Assembly (NCBI GenBank): GCA_043809745.1
Contig: JBDROU010000005.1
Location: 1 to 64,000 of the forward strand
From: JBDROU01 sp043809745 [NCBI: bacterium]
GTDB taxonomy: Bacteria; Elusimicrobiota; JBDRMW01
DNA: 64,000 nt
Direction: 5' to 3'
Positions 34,779-43,330 of this stretch are shown piece after piece. Under the pieces are notes generated by a model. The model saw nothing but the letters and a program-made list of their open reading frames with translations, was not told the origin of the DNA and made no database searches. The position numbers and the translations under genes are program-made. The stretch's first letter is position 1, and every line of letters starts with the position of its first letter.

Positions 34779-37058
34779 TTATTTTTTTTGAAGAATCCTT
34801 TTTACATCTTCATCATCGGGATATAACGAAGCAATACGGTTCCACATTTTTGATGCCTCATCATTCCTCCCGGTTTCACGGTATATTACCGTTAGATTCT
34901 TCATAGCTTGCAAATTATCCGGCGAGTATTTAAGCGCATTTATGTATGCTTCTTCCGCTTCTTTCAGCTTAGCAACATATTTTTCATTATCTCCTTTTTC
35001 GTTTGCATCTTTACCTCTCATATATCTAAGATTCCCTAAATGAAAATACGATTCCGAATTTCCGGGATTATGTTCAAGCGAAGCCTCATATATTTTCTCC
35101 GCATCATCCTGCTGCCCAAATTTCATATATATCATTGCCATTCTATAGAAATTTTGAGGAAATACAGGATCCAGTTTCCTGTACTTTTCGTAACTAACCA
35201 AAGAAAGTTTATAATTTTCCGTACCCATTTCCTCAAACTTACCCGCTTCCGCTTCCTTGCCCTCATCGCGCAGATCTTGAGCTTTTCTAAAATATTGTTC
35301 GGCAAGTTTTGTGTAGAGATTACCAACCTGATGATGCATCTGAACATAATTAGGGGCAAGTTCTTTTACATCGTTATATTTTTTTAAAGCCCTATCCCAA
35401 TCGCCCTCCTGCCAGCGATCATTATACACATTACCCATAAAATAGTGCGCCATTATGTAATTAGGATTTAATCTGTTTACTTCTCTATAATGCATAAGGG
35501 CTTCATCCCATTTAGCCTGCTTTGAATAAAATATGCCCCTATTATGATGAATGTCGGCGCTAAAATATCCGTAGAAAATATGCACGAGGTATGCAGCAAC
35601 AACAACTACCATTACCTGTACGACTCTCTGAAACCATCTTGCGCTTAAAGGGAACAAAGCATTTTCAGGTGTTACAGGTTCAGGTTTAGGGGATTTCTCC
35701 GGCATAGGATTATTGACAGTCAATGAACCGATAAGCCCTATCAATAACCACAGGAATATTCCGGATGAAACAAACCGCAGGCTAACATCAACCAGATTGT
35801 GAAACAACATGGCCAGGAATGCGCTTAATATCCCCAACATATAATACGCCCTTGGCTCCTCTAAAACCTCAATTTTTTTACCGAACTTATTAACTTTTTG
35901 TGTTACCATGGAAGAAAAACTTTTTAGTGATTTTAATCCGGTAACGGTAAAGAGAATAACTATCCACATAAACAAACTAAAACCTACAATGCCGTCATCA
36001 TAAAGTATCTCTAAGAATTCATTTTCCGGATGATCTGTTTCCGTATTATGTTTCCCTTCTATATGAAATATCTCAGGCCTTCTGTATGCCGGGTAAGTAG
36101 TCTTAAATGTACCTAAACCGGTCCCTAAAACCGGATGTGTTTCAATCATCTCCCATGTAGACAGCCATGTAAACACCCTAAACCTCAGAGAATCCAGTCT
36201 CTGAAGACTTATTTTTGCTACAAAAAATACAGATACAATTAATACCAACCCCGTGAAAACTATAAAAACCCTTCTTACAAGTTTTATCTTTCCTATTGGC
36301 AGATATATAATAGTCAAAGCAGAAAAAATAAAAATCCCTGCCGCAAATCCTAGAAAAGCTCCTTTAGATGAAGTATGATATAGGCTAAATACAGTCATAA
36401 GAAATAAAACGATATAAGGAAAAGGGTTTTTTTTCATCGTTTTAAGGATTAATGACATTATAATAGGGGCTACAATAACCAGAAAGTTACCAAAGAAATT
36501 TGGATTGCCGTGTGTAGAGAATATTCTAGGTCCGAAAGCGCCTCTCCATATAAAAGGATCCAAACCCATCCCGGGAACTTTTGGAAAGTAATGATAATCA
36601 AGATATTGAATGATCGCATAAAAATTTGAAATAAAAGCAGCCACCAGTATCCAAATAATGAGACGCCTGATTTTTTCACCGCTGTCAAACTCTTTTATAA
36701 CAATCAATGCAAACAATATATAAAAATTTCTTCTTACGAATTCATCAAGTGTGGTGCCGGGAAAGCTGGAATGCGCAAACGATAAATAACCTAATGCCAG
36801 ATAGATAATCAGCGGCACAGTAAAAATATTATTTTTTTTGAAAGGATTTTGATTTTCTTCGATTATTTTCAATAGCCAAATTGCCGCAGCAATTGCACCC
36901 AAAATCTGCATAAGCGTAATTTTTACTTGAGCAGAGTCATAAGTCCTTAAGTAGAAAGCTACTGTAACTGAAAGGTATATTAAAGGGATTAGATATTTGA
37001 GCAGTAAATCGTAAAAGGAAATAGCGCTCAATCGTAAATCTTTATAGATTGTTTCCAT
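34779..37058 (-). CDS. O-antigen ligase-like membrane protein with C-terminal TPR array (paralogue)
   Basis: A 759-residue protein with about 12 membrane segments, a Wzy_C domain (HTSSKGAFLGFAAG; LGTGLGTFKTTYPAYRRP; NTETDHPENEFLEILYDDGIVGFSLF) and a TPR region over its last 270 residues (YSKQAKWDEALMHYREVNRLNP; MAMIYMKFGQQDDAEKIYEASL). Start is the ATG at 37058, since the longer frame begins with a TTG inside the porV gene. It lies nine bases upstream of its paralogue, so the pair is probably one transcript. Confidence 0.82.
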   Translation of the reverse strand: METIYKDLRLSAISFYDLLLKYLIPLIYLSVTVAFYLRTYDSAQVKITLMQILGAIAAAIWLLKIIEENQNPFKKNNIFTVPLIIYLALGYLSFAHSSFPGTTLDEFVRRNFYILFALIVIKEFDSGEKIRRLIIWILVAAFISNFYAIIQYLDYHYFPKVPGMGLDPFIWRGAFGPRIFSTHGNPNFFGNFLVIVAPIIMSLILKTMKKNPFPYIVLFLMTVFSLYHTSSKGAFLGFAAGIFIFSALTIIYLPIGKIKLVRRVFIVFTGLVLIVSVFFVAKISLQRLDSLRFRVFTWLSTWEMIETHPVLGTGLGTFKTTYPAYRRPEIFHIEGKHNTETDHPENEFLEILYDDGIVGFSLFMWIVILFTVTGLKSLKSFSSMVTQKVNKFGKKIEVLEEPRAYYMLGILSAFLAMLFHNLVDVSLRFVSSGIFLWLLIGLIGSLTVNNPMPEKSPKPEPVTPENALFPLSARWFQRVVQVMVVVVAAYLVHIFYGYFSADIHHNRGIFYSKQAKWDEALMHYREVNRLNPNYIMAHYFMGNVYNDRWQEGDWDRALKKYNDVKELAPNYVQMHHQVGNLYTKLAEQYFRKAQDLRDEGKEAEAGKFEEMGTENYKLSLVSYEKYRKLDPVFPQNFYRMAMIYMKFGQQDDAEKIYEASLEHNPGNSESYFHLGNLRYMRGKDANEKGDNEKYVAKLKEAEEAYINALKYSPDNLQAMKNLTVIYRETGRNDEASKMWNRIASLYPDDEDVKRILQKK

Positions 37059-38010
37059 AAGTACTCTTTTTGAGAGATCTCCTATTCCCAAACCGATAAC
37101 TTAACGAATATCTATGCGTTAAATCAAAATCATCAAACGGGACTAAGGCATAATCAATATCGAAGCTGTAAAGCCTAAACCCAATTCCTCCTGTTAATCC
37201 AAATGTGCCGCCCAAATCAGGATCATTATCAATCAAGTATTTATATCCGCCTCTGACAAAAACAACTTTTTGTATCGGTAATTCAAAACCAATCCTTAAA
37301 TCATTACCGGCATCACTACTGTTTAGTCCTTCGCAATACACGATAAAATCGCTGGATGTTTTTAAAGAAGCGCCAAGACGAATTATTAACGGCTGCGAAA
37401 AAGAATCATTAATATATTTAACCTTGCCTCCAAAATTCTGAATACTTAATCCAAATATTATTCTATCTTCAACGTTCAATATAGTTAAGCCGCAATCCCC
37501 AGAAAAAACGCTTACAGATTCATCATCGATTTGCTCTTTTATCAATTTTAATGTGAGTCCAGCACTCAGATTATCTAGCAATTTAACGGATATGCCGGCG
37601 AACAGATCATAATCTGTTGACTTGAAATCACCGGTTTTTACATTATTCACATCATACCTGTCCATAGAACCAGAATCCAGATACCCGATCCCAAAACCCA
37701 AACCACCCCATTTTACAGGCTGCGCATATGTAATATGAGTCAGGCTAATGGATTCCACAAATACAAGTTTCTGAAAGGAAACCTCCATATTCTTAAGGAA
37801 TGTTAAACCGGCGGGATTATAATAAAGTGTCTGTGAATCATCCGCAAGGCTTACGCCGCCTTCTCCTAATGCCGCCATCCTGGCACCGCGGGCAATCTTT
37901 AAGTATGAAAGAGCCGACTCGCCGGAAGCGTCATCAGCTAAAACATGATTCACAGCTAGCCCTAATACAAAACTAACTATAATAATTAATCTAAAAAACA
38001 TAATTCTCAT
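37042..38010 (-). CDS. PorV/PorQ family outer-membrane protein
   Basis: A 322-residue protein with a signal segment (about 1-25) followed by the family hallmark GARMAALGEGGVSLADDSQTLYYNPAGL. The rest is alternating beta strands that end in an aromatic-rich strand (YSLSYRFG), fitting an outer-membrane barrel like FadL/PorV. PorV acts as a shuttle in type IX secretion in Bacteroidota, but no other T9SS gene is seen here, so that role is not implied. It heads the ligase-TPR pair. Confidence 0.75.
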   Translation of the reverse strand: MRIMFFRLIIIVSFVLGLAVNHVLADDASGESALSYLKIARGARMAALGEGGVSLADDSQTLYYNPAGLTFLKNMEVSFQKLVFVESISLTHITYAQPVKWGGLGFGIGYLDSGSMDRYDVNNVKTGDFKSTDYDLFAGISVKLLDNLSAGLTLKLIKEQIDDESVSVFSGDCGLTILNVEDRIIFGLSIQNFGGKVKYINDSFSQPLIIRLGASLKTSSDFIVYCEGLNSSDAGNDLRIGFELPIQKVVFVRGGYKYLIDNDPDLGGTFGLTGGIGFRLYSFDIDYALVPFDDFDLTHRYSLSYRFGNRRSLKKSTYGNNL

Positions 38011-38011
38011 A

Positions 38012-38578
38012 CTATTTTAATTTAAGCTTTAGTTTCTCAAACAATTTACTTAATTTTTCAGTAGGTAGTCCAACAACATTATTATAACTACCTGATAGCC
38101 TTCTTACAAACCTGTCCTTTTTTGACTGAATCGCGTACGCCCCTGCTTTATCTAGGTGTTTTTTACCGATAATTTTAAGCTTTTTACTCGGAATTTCCCT
38201 AAAGAAAACAAAACTTTCATCGTACCCGCAGCTTGTCTTATTTCTTAATTGATCAACCAACGCAAATCCGGTAATTACCCTATGTTTTGAACCGCTTAGA
38301 ATTTTCAGCATTCTGGCTGAATCATCAACATCTCTGGGTTTACCGATAATTTTTCCTTTACACACAACTAACGTATCAGCTCCGAGAATTATACTGTTTT
38401 TAACTCTTCTTGCCACATTTTTTGCTTTTTTTAGAGCTAAAAATACCGCCTGTTGACAATTAGAAAGTCCTTTTGGAACAGTCTCTCTTATATGCGGCTG
38501 TAAAATCCTAAATTTTACCCCCATTGTCTTTAATAATTTCTTTCTTCTGGGAGAAGCTGAAGCTAAAATAATTTTCAT
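38012..38578 (-). CDS. maf: Maf-family nucleotide pyrophosphatase
   Basis: A 188-residue protein with LASASPRRKKLL at the N-terminus, GADTLVVCKGKIIGKP in the centre, and KDRFVRRLSGSYNNVVGLPTEKL near the end, the standard Maf pattern. These enzymes hydrolyse non-canonical or methylated NTPs to monophosphates. It abuts the PorV gene by one base. Confidence 0.92.
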   Translation of the reverse strand: MKIILASASPRRKKLLKTMGVKFRILQPHIRETVPKGLSNCQQAVFLALKKAKNVARRVKNSIILGADTLVVCKGKIIGKPRDVDDSARMLKILSGSKHRVITGFALVDQLRNKTSCGYDESFVFFREIPSKKLKIIGKKHLDKAGAYAIQSKKDRFVRRLSGSYNNVVGLPTEKLSKLFEKLKLKLK

Positions 38579-38618
38579 ATATAAACTTGTAAATTATATA
38601 TAATTTCGAAGCAATTTA

Positions 38619-39629
38619 CTATTTATTAATTATATTTATTGATGAAAACTCGGCCTTGCATTTACCGCACCTGTTATATTTTAAGCTGCTGCCTTTTATA
38701 CTATAACCCGCACGCTCAATCAGAACCTCACCGCACTCAGGACAAAAAGTATTAGATCCCTCAGACAGATTCACATTCCCAAGAAAAACATATTTTAATT
38801 TATTATTAGCTAAATTATATGCCTTTATAAGAGTATCTAATTGTGTCTGCGGTCTGGAAAACTTATAATTCGGAAAATATCGTGAAAAATGCAGCGGAAT
38901 ATAAGGGCTGAGTGAGGCGATCCAATCAACTAATTGTTTGATCTCATTATATGAATCATTTTCACCGGTTATCAACAGAGTAGTCAGTTCAACATGTACT
39001 TTAGCTTCGACAAAAAGTTCGACTGACCTTTTAACAGTATCAAAATCACCGGAACAGAATTTCTTATAAAATTCATTACGAAATGCTTTAACATCGACAT
39101 TTACAGCATCAATAAACGGAATTAATTCCATTAATGGAACCTCATTTATGAATCCATTCGTAATTAATACGTTCTTAAGCCCTTCTTTTTTTGCTAATTT
39201 AGCGGTATCTAAAACCCATTCATAGTTTATAAGCGGCTCATTATAGGTATAGGCAATCCCTATAGAAGACTTTTCTTTTGCTAAACGCACGGCTTTCTCT
39301 GGACTGAAACTATCGAGCACCTTCTCATCAAAATCTGCTTGGGATATAGACCAATTCTGACAAAATTGACAAGACATATTGCAGCCTAGAGTGCCGAAGG
39401 AGAGTATATCTCTACCAGGATAAAAATGATATAAAGGTTTTTTTTCTATCGGGTCCACACCCACAGAGGCATGAAGGCCATACACGAGTGAGATTAAGTC
39501 ACCCTTAAGGTTCTTTCGAACACGGCAAAAACCAACATCATTCTCTTTTATTACACAGTCATGAGGACAAAGCCTGCATTTAATATAATTATTTTCAGAA
39601 TTTACTTCATAGAACAGGGCTTTTTGCAT
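38619..39629 (-). CDS. amrS: AmmeMemoRadiSam-type radical SAM enzyme (AmrS-like) with zinc ribbon
   Basis: A 336-residue protein with an N-terminal cysteine pair motif (CRLCPHDC), then GFCRVRKN, and the cluster motif CNMSCQFCQN, followed by TYNEPLINYEWV, as in the PflA-related AmrS family. Residues about 300-330 add CPECG...CGKC, a zinc-ribbon tail. The partners (Memo-like and AMMECR1-like proteins) are not encoded in this window, so the substrate is unknown. The ATG at 39629 follows GGGAG; it overlaps cutA by 28 bases. Confidence 0.85.
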   Translation of the reverse strand: MQKALFYEVNSENNYIKCRLCPHDCVIKENDVGFCRVRKNLKGDLISLVYGLHASVGVDPIEKKPLYHFYPGRDILSFGTLGCNMSCQFCQNWSISQADFDEKVLDSFSPEKAVRLAKEKSSIGIAYTYNEPLINYEWVLDTAKLAKKEGLKNVLITNGFINEVPLMELIPFIDAVNVDVKAFRNEFYKKFCSGDFDTVKRSVELFVEAKVHVELTTLLITGENDSYNEIKQLVDWIASLSPYIPLHFSRYFPNYKFSRPQTQLDTLIKAYNLANNKLKYVFLGNVNLSEGSNTFCPECGEVLIERAGYSIKGSSLKYNRCGKCKAEFSSINIINK

Positions 39630-39940
39630 ATTGAGTCTCCCAGCCACTTTAAATAGTCGGGATTGCCACCCAAAATAGGTATAGCTATCACTTCAGGAAC
39701 AGAATATGAATGATTTTTTTTGACAGTACTAATAATGCTCTCCAGCATATCCTGTCTACTCTTTATTATTAGCAGCAGTTCATTCGAAATCTCAATTTTT
39801 TCTTCCCACCAGTAGTGTGATTCTATTCCAGGAATAACATTCACACAGGCAACCAGTTTCTCATTAAGCAAAGCAGAACTTACTTTTTCTGCCTGCGTCT
39901 TATTTTCAACCGTAACAAAAACAACAATCCCGTCTTTCAT
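39602..39940 (-). CDS. cutA: divalent-ion tolerance protein CutA
   Basis: A 112-residue protein with VFVTVENKTQAEKVSSALLNEKLVACVNVIPGIESHYWWE, IKSRQDMLESI and HSYSVPEVIAIPI, standard CutA1 motifs. It forms trimers and is linked to copper and divalent-metal tolerance. The ATG at 39940 is preceded by GGGG; an upstream in-frame start at 39973 gives no family similarity. Confidence 0.92.
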   Translation of the reverse strand: MKDGIVVFVTVENKTQAEKVSSALLNEKLVACVNVIPGIESHYWWEEKIEISNELLLIIKSRQDMLESIISTVKKNHSYSVPEVIAIPILGGNPDYLKWLGDSICKKPCSMK

Positions 39941-40105
39941 TTTATTACCCCTTTCAAGTGAATGACCCAGCACAATAGCGATTTATATTATACTTTAAAT
40001 TAATATTGATTGGTATATTTATTGAGATCTCTCAGCTCTGCAGAATAACCCTACTATAAGCCAGTATACAGATTATCTAGGGATTTTACATTATTATGAG
40101 TAGAC

Positions 40106-40139
40106 ACGCGCCGATCCGACACAGAATTCACCGGCGCGT
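40106..40139. terminator. GC-rich hairpin in the gap upstream of cutA
   Basis: An 8-bp perfect inverted repeat (ACGCGCCG / CGGCGCGT) with an 18-base loop lies in an otherwise A/T-rich gap of 236 bases (39941-40176). It stands out in composition. It has no T-run on the minus-strand side, so it may be a terminator, an operator or a remnant of a mobile sequence. Confidence 0.35.
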
Positions 40140-40176
40140 TGTTTGCGTCCAGTACAATGACTTAGTTAGATTCTAA

Positions 40177-40434
40177 TTATTTCAATCCTCTTACCCAAAA
40201 CCAAGGACCAATTAAACCACTACTTCCAGGATATATTATTACGGAAATCGAAGCGGGTATCCTTAAATTGACATAATCTCCTAAATGAAATCCCTCAAAC
40301 CAACAGCGAGCGACTGATATTTTCTTCTCATCTGTAGCAAAACCTTTTTCAATACTAATACCAATAAAGTCTTTCTTCTCTTTTACTTCAAATACCTTTT
40401 TTCCATCTTGGTTGATATAAAAATCTGGGGTCAA
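40177..40434 (-). pseudogene. short unrecognised frame, probably 5'-truncated next to the transposase unit
   Basis: An open frame of 85 codons. I do not recognise the product; the tail (SVIIYPGSSGLIGPWFWVRGLK region) looks like real protein. The only available start is a TTG inside the left REP end, just downstream of an in-frame TAG, and no ribosome-binding site is seen. The likely reading is that the 5' part of an older gene was replaced when the RAYT unit arrived. Joining it across the unit to the HD-GYP gene puts it in a different frame, so it is not that gene's C-terminus. Confidence 0.35.
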
Positions 40435-40450
40435 GTCTCGACTTGACTAC
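40427..40450 (-). repeat. REP end, left
   Basis: 24 bp, an exact inverted copy of 41495-41518. On the minus strand it starts with GTAG and contains a palindrome whose 8-base arms GTCAAGTC and GACTTGAC surround two bases. GTAG ahead of a small palindrome is the known recognition format of RAYT transposases. It contains the stop codon of the transposase (TGA at 40431-40433). Confidence 0.85.
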
Positions 40451-41426
40451 ACCTTTGTTTCAAATCATTAAATACTTTACTCATCTTAGCGTCACTATTA
40501 CATTTAGTCTTAAATCTTTCGTAATATTTTGAGGCACTTTTGTAATGAATACCTCCAAATAGCTCCGCAATCTTACCATATGACAATCTGCTACATTCTC
40601 TTGCTAAACTAATAGCCATCATCCGCGCAAGGTTCTCTTTTCCCCTTATTGAGGAATATAAATAGGTATCTTCGATATCAAATTCATTAACAATTTCTTT
40701 TTTTATTTGTTTGATAACAATATCGTTATGTAATAGTTTTGCTTGCGGTATTTCCTCAAATAACCGTTTTTTGTTCAAATATCTCATTTTTATTCCATCC
40801 ATATATGACTCATCACCAAGAATAATTGCCTGTACCGCGCACCGGCTTTTGTTCTGGAGATAATTAGTAAGCTCCTCGTCATTTATACTCATAAAATTGA
40901 TGTATGCCCTTTTTACATTCAACTGCTTGTCTGATTTAAACTGTTTTCTCAAAATATCATTAAATTTTAACCATTCATTTTCTTCTTGCTTCATGAAATT
41001 GTTATGGCTTGAAAAAGCAAAATCTTTCATTGTTTTTACTATGCCGGCATTCACTGGATTACTGTGAATATATCTGATTAATCTTAATAAATAACTGCCT
41101 TCTTGCACAACAATCGCTTTGTATCTTCCTTTAAATAATGATCCATCATGATGATGCCTTCTATTATGAATTTGTGTATATACACTATTTAGCTGTCGCA
41201 TAAATTCAGATAAATTTGCATTCGGTGTGTGGACTAATAAATGATAGTGATTGGGCATTAAGCAATACGATGTAATAGTTACTTTATATAACAGACATGA
41301 TTCTTTAAGACATGTAAGGAATATGGAATAATCTTTGTTATCTAAAAATATATTTCTCTTTCCTTGCCCCCGATTTATAACGTGATAATAAGCGCCCTTA
41401 AATAATATACGCAGTGATCTAGCCAT
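40431..41426 (-). CDS. REP-associated tyrosine transposase (RAYT, Y1_Tnp)
   Basis: A 331-residue protein. The HUH motif is H60-Y-H62 in MPNHYHLLVHTP; GSLFKGRYKAIVV and SYLLRLIRYIHSNPVNAGIV follow, with candidate catalytic tyrosines at 112 and 119. The last 70 residues (ARMMAISLAREC, YGKIAELFGGIHYKSASKYYERF) resemble the DnaA C-terminal helix-turn-helix seen in one RAYT subgroup. The last residues (SQVET and stop) are encoded by the REP end itself. No strong ribosome-binding site precedes the ATG. Confidence 0.88.
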   Translation of the reverse strand: MARSLRILFKGAYYHVINRGQGKRNIFLDNKDYSIFLTCLKESCLLYKVTITSYCLMPNHYHLLVHTPNANLSEFMRQLNSVYTQIHNRRHHHDGSLFKGRYKAIVVQEGSYLLRLIRYIHSNPVNAGIVKTMKDFAFSSHNNFMKQEENEWLKFNDILRKQFKSDKQLNVKRAYINFMSINDEELTNYLQNKSRCAVQAIILGDESYMDGIKMRYLNKKRLFEEIPQAKLLHNDIVIKQIKKEIVNEFDIEDTYLYSSIRGKENLARMMAISLARECSRLSYGKIAELFGGIHYKSASKYYERFKTKCNSDAKMSKVFNDLKQRCSQVET

Positions 41427-41494
41427 AAATTTTATTAATTCATTTGTTAAAAGTATTATCTGTTTCCGGCAAGATTATATTATGTATCATACAT

Positions 41495-41518
41495 GTAGTC
41501 AAGTCGAGACTTGACCCC
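41495..41518 (+). repeat. REP end, right
   Basis: 24 bp, starting with GTAG at 41495-41498 on the plus strand and identical, inverted, to 40427-40450. Read on the minus strand it encodes the last residues (GQVST) and the TGA stop of the HD-GYP protein. Confidence 0.85.
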
Positions 41519-43148
41519 GTAATTCTTGTATAAACGCATCCACACAATCCGGATCAAACTGCGTGCCGGAATACTTTTTTAATTCACTAATTATATTTTC
41601 AATTGATGTTTTTTTTCTATATGGCCTGTCAGTTATCATAGAATCAAATGTATCCACTACAGCAATAATCCTTCCAAATAACGGGATATCTTCTCCGGAA
41701 AGGCCCGAAGGATAACCCTGCCCGTCAAACCGTTCCTGGTGATGCCTGATCCCCGGAAGCGCGCTTTTAAGCTGTCTTATAGATGAAAGCATATCTGCGC
41801 CCATGGATGGATGCCTTCTAATTGTATTCAGCTCATCTATACTCAATGCTTCTTTTTTTATAAGAATTCCCTCGGGCACACCAATTTTTCCTACATCATG
41901 CAGTAATGCCGCAAGACTTAAATCCTTCTTCTCAGTCTCGGTCAAACCCATTCTTTCGCCAATCATCAGCGAATATCTTCTAATACGCTCACTATGCCCT
42001 CTTGTATAAGGATCCTTTGCTTCAATAGCATCCGCAATTGCCCTCAAGGTACCCATGAACAAATCGTTCAAATCTCCATATAACCTTGCTTTCTGTATCG
42101 CCATAGCTGTGGTTGTAGAAAATGTCATAAGCATTCTCATATCTTTATTTGTGAACTCCTCACCGCTTTTCTTATTGATTGCTTCAACAACACCTATTGT
42201 ATGCGTATCTAATTTCAAAGGCACCGCAAGAATGGATTTGGTAACAAATCCTGTCTGCTGGTCAGCCTTAAACGAAAACCTATTATCATAACTGACATCG
42301 GGTATCAATAAAGGAGCGCCGTTTTCAGCAACCCAGCCGGCAATCCCCTCTCCCAAATTAAGATGCACATTCTTAATCTCTTCTTTCTTTTTGCCGCTAG
42401 CCGCGACGAATTGCAATCTATGCTTTGCCTCATCAACCAACAATATGCTTGCCGCTTCTGCTTTAATGATACGCATAACCAGAGGCAGAAGCGCATCAAG
42501 CAGATACTCCAAATTTAAATTCAAGTTAACCATTTCCATTGAATTAATCAATATATTCATTTCCTCTTTTTGATGGCTCATTTTGTTGCGGAGGATTGCA
42601 TTTGTTATTACTAATCCCATCTGGGCGGTAATTATTTGCAAAAAAGCTATGATCTCCGGCGAATAAGTTTCACCATCACGATACTTATTATATATTGAAA
42701 GCACCCCTTTCAATTTTCCGAGGCAACTAATGGGTATTACAATCATATTCTGTATTTCATATACAAGTTTTTTAGTAATATCGCTGTTAAACAACTCATT
42801 ATCTTCCGGATTTTTGAAATATTCAACTGTGCCCTTTTCAAAACATTTCCCTGTTAAACTGTTATGACCGTCAAGCTCAAGAGTTTTTAGCAAATCCTTT
42901 TTTTGCTGAGGCAACGGATCCAATGACAGGCAGCTTGCTTCATAAAAATACAACTTCTTTTCTGAATCCCTGGATAAAAATATCACTGCTGCATCAGCGC
43001 CGATAGCATTAAGAATTAATTCCAGTATTTCCGAAAGGGTCTCTTTGGAGGAAGTGTTTTTTTCTATGGATTGATTAATCCTGGTGAGTACTTCTAACAA
43101 ATCAAGACAACTTTTCTGAGGTACGAGTATACCTGCATCCTGGCTCAA
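41499..43148 (-). CDS. GAF-GAF-HD-GYP cyclic-di-GMP phosphodiesterase
   Basis: About 549 residues: a first GAF domain (about 10-170), a second GAF domain (about 195-345, with GIAGWVAENGAPLLIPDVSYDNRFS) and an HD-GYP domain with RGHSERIRRYS, LAALLHDVGKIGVPE, HHQERFDGQGYPSG and VDTFDSMITDRPYRK. It should degrade c-di-GMP under control of a ligand or redox signal. I chose the TTG at 43148, preceded by GGAGAAG; the longer frame starts with a TTG at 43244 that coincides with a promoter -35 box. Its last residues are encoded in a REP end. Confidence 0.86.
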   Translation of the reverse strand: MSQDAGILVPQKSCLDLLEVLTRINQSIEKNTSSKETLSEILELILNAIGADAAVIFLSRDSEKKLYFYEASCLSLDPLPQQKKDLLKTLELDGHNSLTGKCFEKGTVEYFKNPEDNELFNSDITKKLVYEIQNMIVIPISCLGKLKGVLSIYNKYRDGETYSPEIIAFLQIITAQMGLVITNAILRNKMSHQKEEMNILINSMEMVNLNLNLEYLLDALLPLVMRIIKAEAASILLVDEAKHRLQFVAASGKKKEEIKNVHLNLGEGIAGWVAENGAPLLIPDVSYDNRFSFKADQQTGFVTKSILAVPLKLDTHTIGVVEAINKKSGEEFTNKDMRMLMTFSTTTAMAIQKARLYGDLNDLFMGTLRAIADAIEAKDPYTRGHSERIRRYSLMIGERMGLTETEKKDLSLAALLHDVGKIGVPEGILIKKEALSIDELNTIRRHPSMGADMLSSIRQLKSALPGIRHHQERFDGQGYPSGLSGEDIPLFGRIIAVVDTFDSMITDRPYRKKTSIENIISELKKYSGTQFDPDCVDAFIQELRGQVST

Positions 43149-43215
43149 TATTCTTCTCCATTTTATAGGATCCGAAACCACAAATACAGACAGCACAAAT
43201 CTTATTTCTATCTTT

Positions 43216-43244
43216 ATAGTATATAAATAAAACTGAAATATCAA
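43216..43244 (-). promoter_or_regulatory. sigma70-type promoter for the HD-GYP gene
   Basis: On the minus strand TTGATA (43239-43244) and TACTAT (43216-43221) are separated by 17 bases. Transcription would start near 43209, giving a leader of about 60 bases before the TTG at 43148. This supports the shorter protein. Confidence 0.45.
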
Positions 43245-43330
43245 GATAAATGGAGCCTGAAAAATGAATAAAAAAACTGATGACTGAACTTATTTTTATT
43301 TGTATACTGGATTAGATCTCGGATAATTAA

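Larger units (their letters stand above)
40427..41518 (-). mobile_element. RAYT transposase unit with 24-bp inverted REP ends
   Basis: 1092 bp bounded by perfect 24-bp inverted repeats (40427-40450 and 41495-41518), each with GTAG plus a small palindrome, enclosing one Y1/HUH transposase gene. This is the layout of REP-associated tyrosine transposases with their cognate REP pair. The unit sits exactly at the 3' end of the HD-GYP gene and supplies that gene's stop codon. RAYT units are usually domesticated or of low mobility; identical ends suggest recent homogenisation or movement. Confidence 0.85.

Noticed and set aside
37059-37091. Longer start for the second O-antigen ligase-TPR protein
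   Set aside because: The start would be a TTG inside the PorV gene; an ATG follows at 37058.
37042-38010. Type IX secretion system locus
   Set aside because: Only a PorV-type barrel is present; no other T9SS component is encoded in the window.
40177-41518. The 85-codon frame as the displaced C-terminus of the HD-GYP gene
   Set aside because: Removing the RAYT unit joins the two in different reading frames, and the HD-GYP domain is already complete.
43148-43244. Extended N-terminus of the HD-GYP protein
   Set aside because: It starts with a TTG in a -35 box, has no ribosome-binding site and is not part of the GAF domain.
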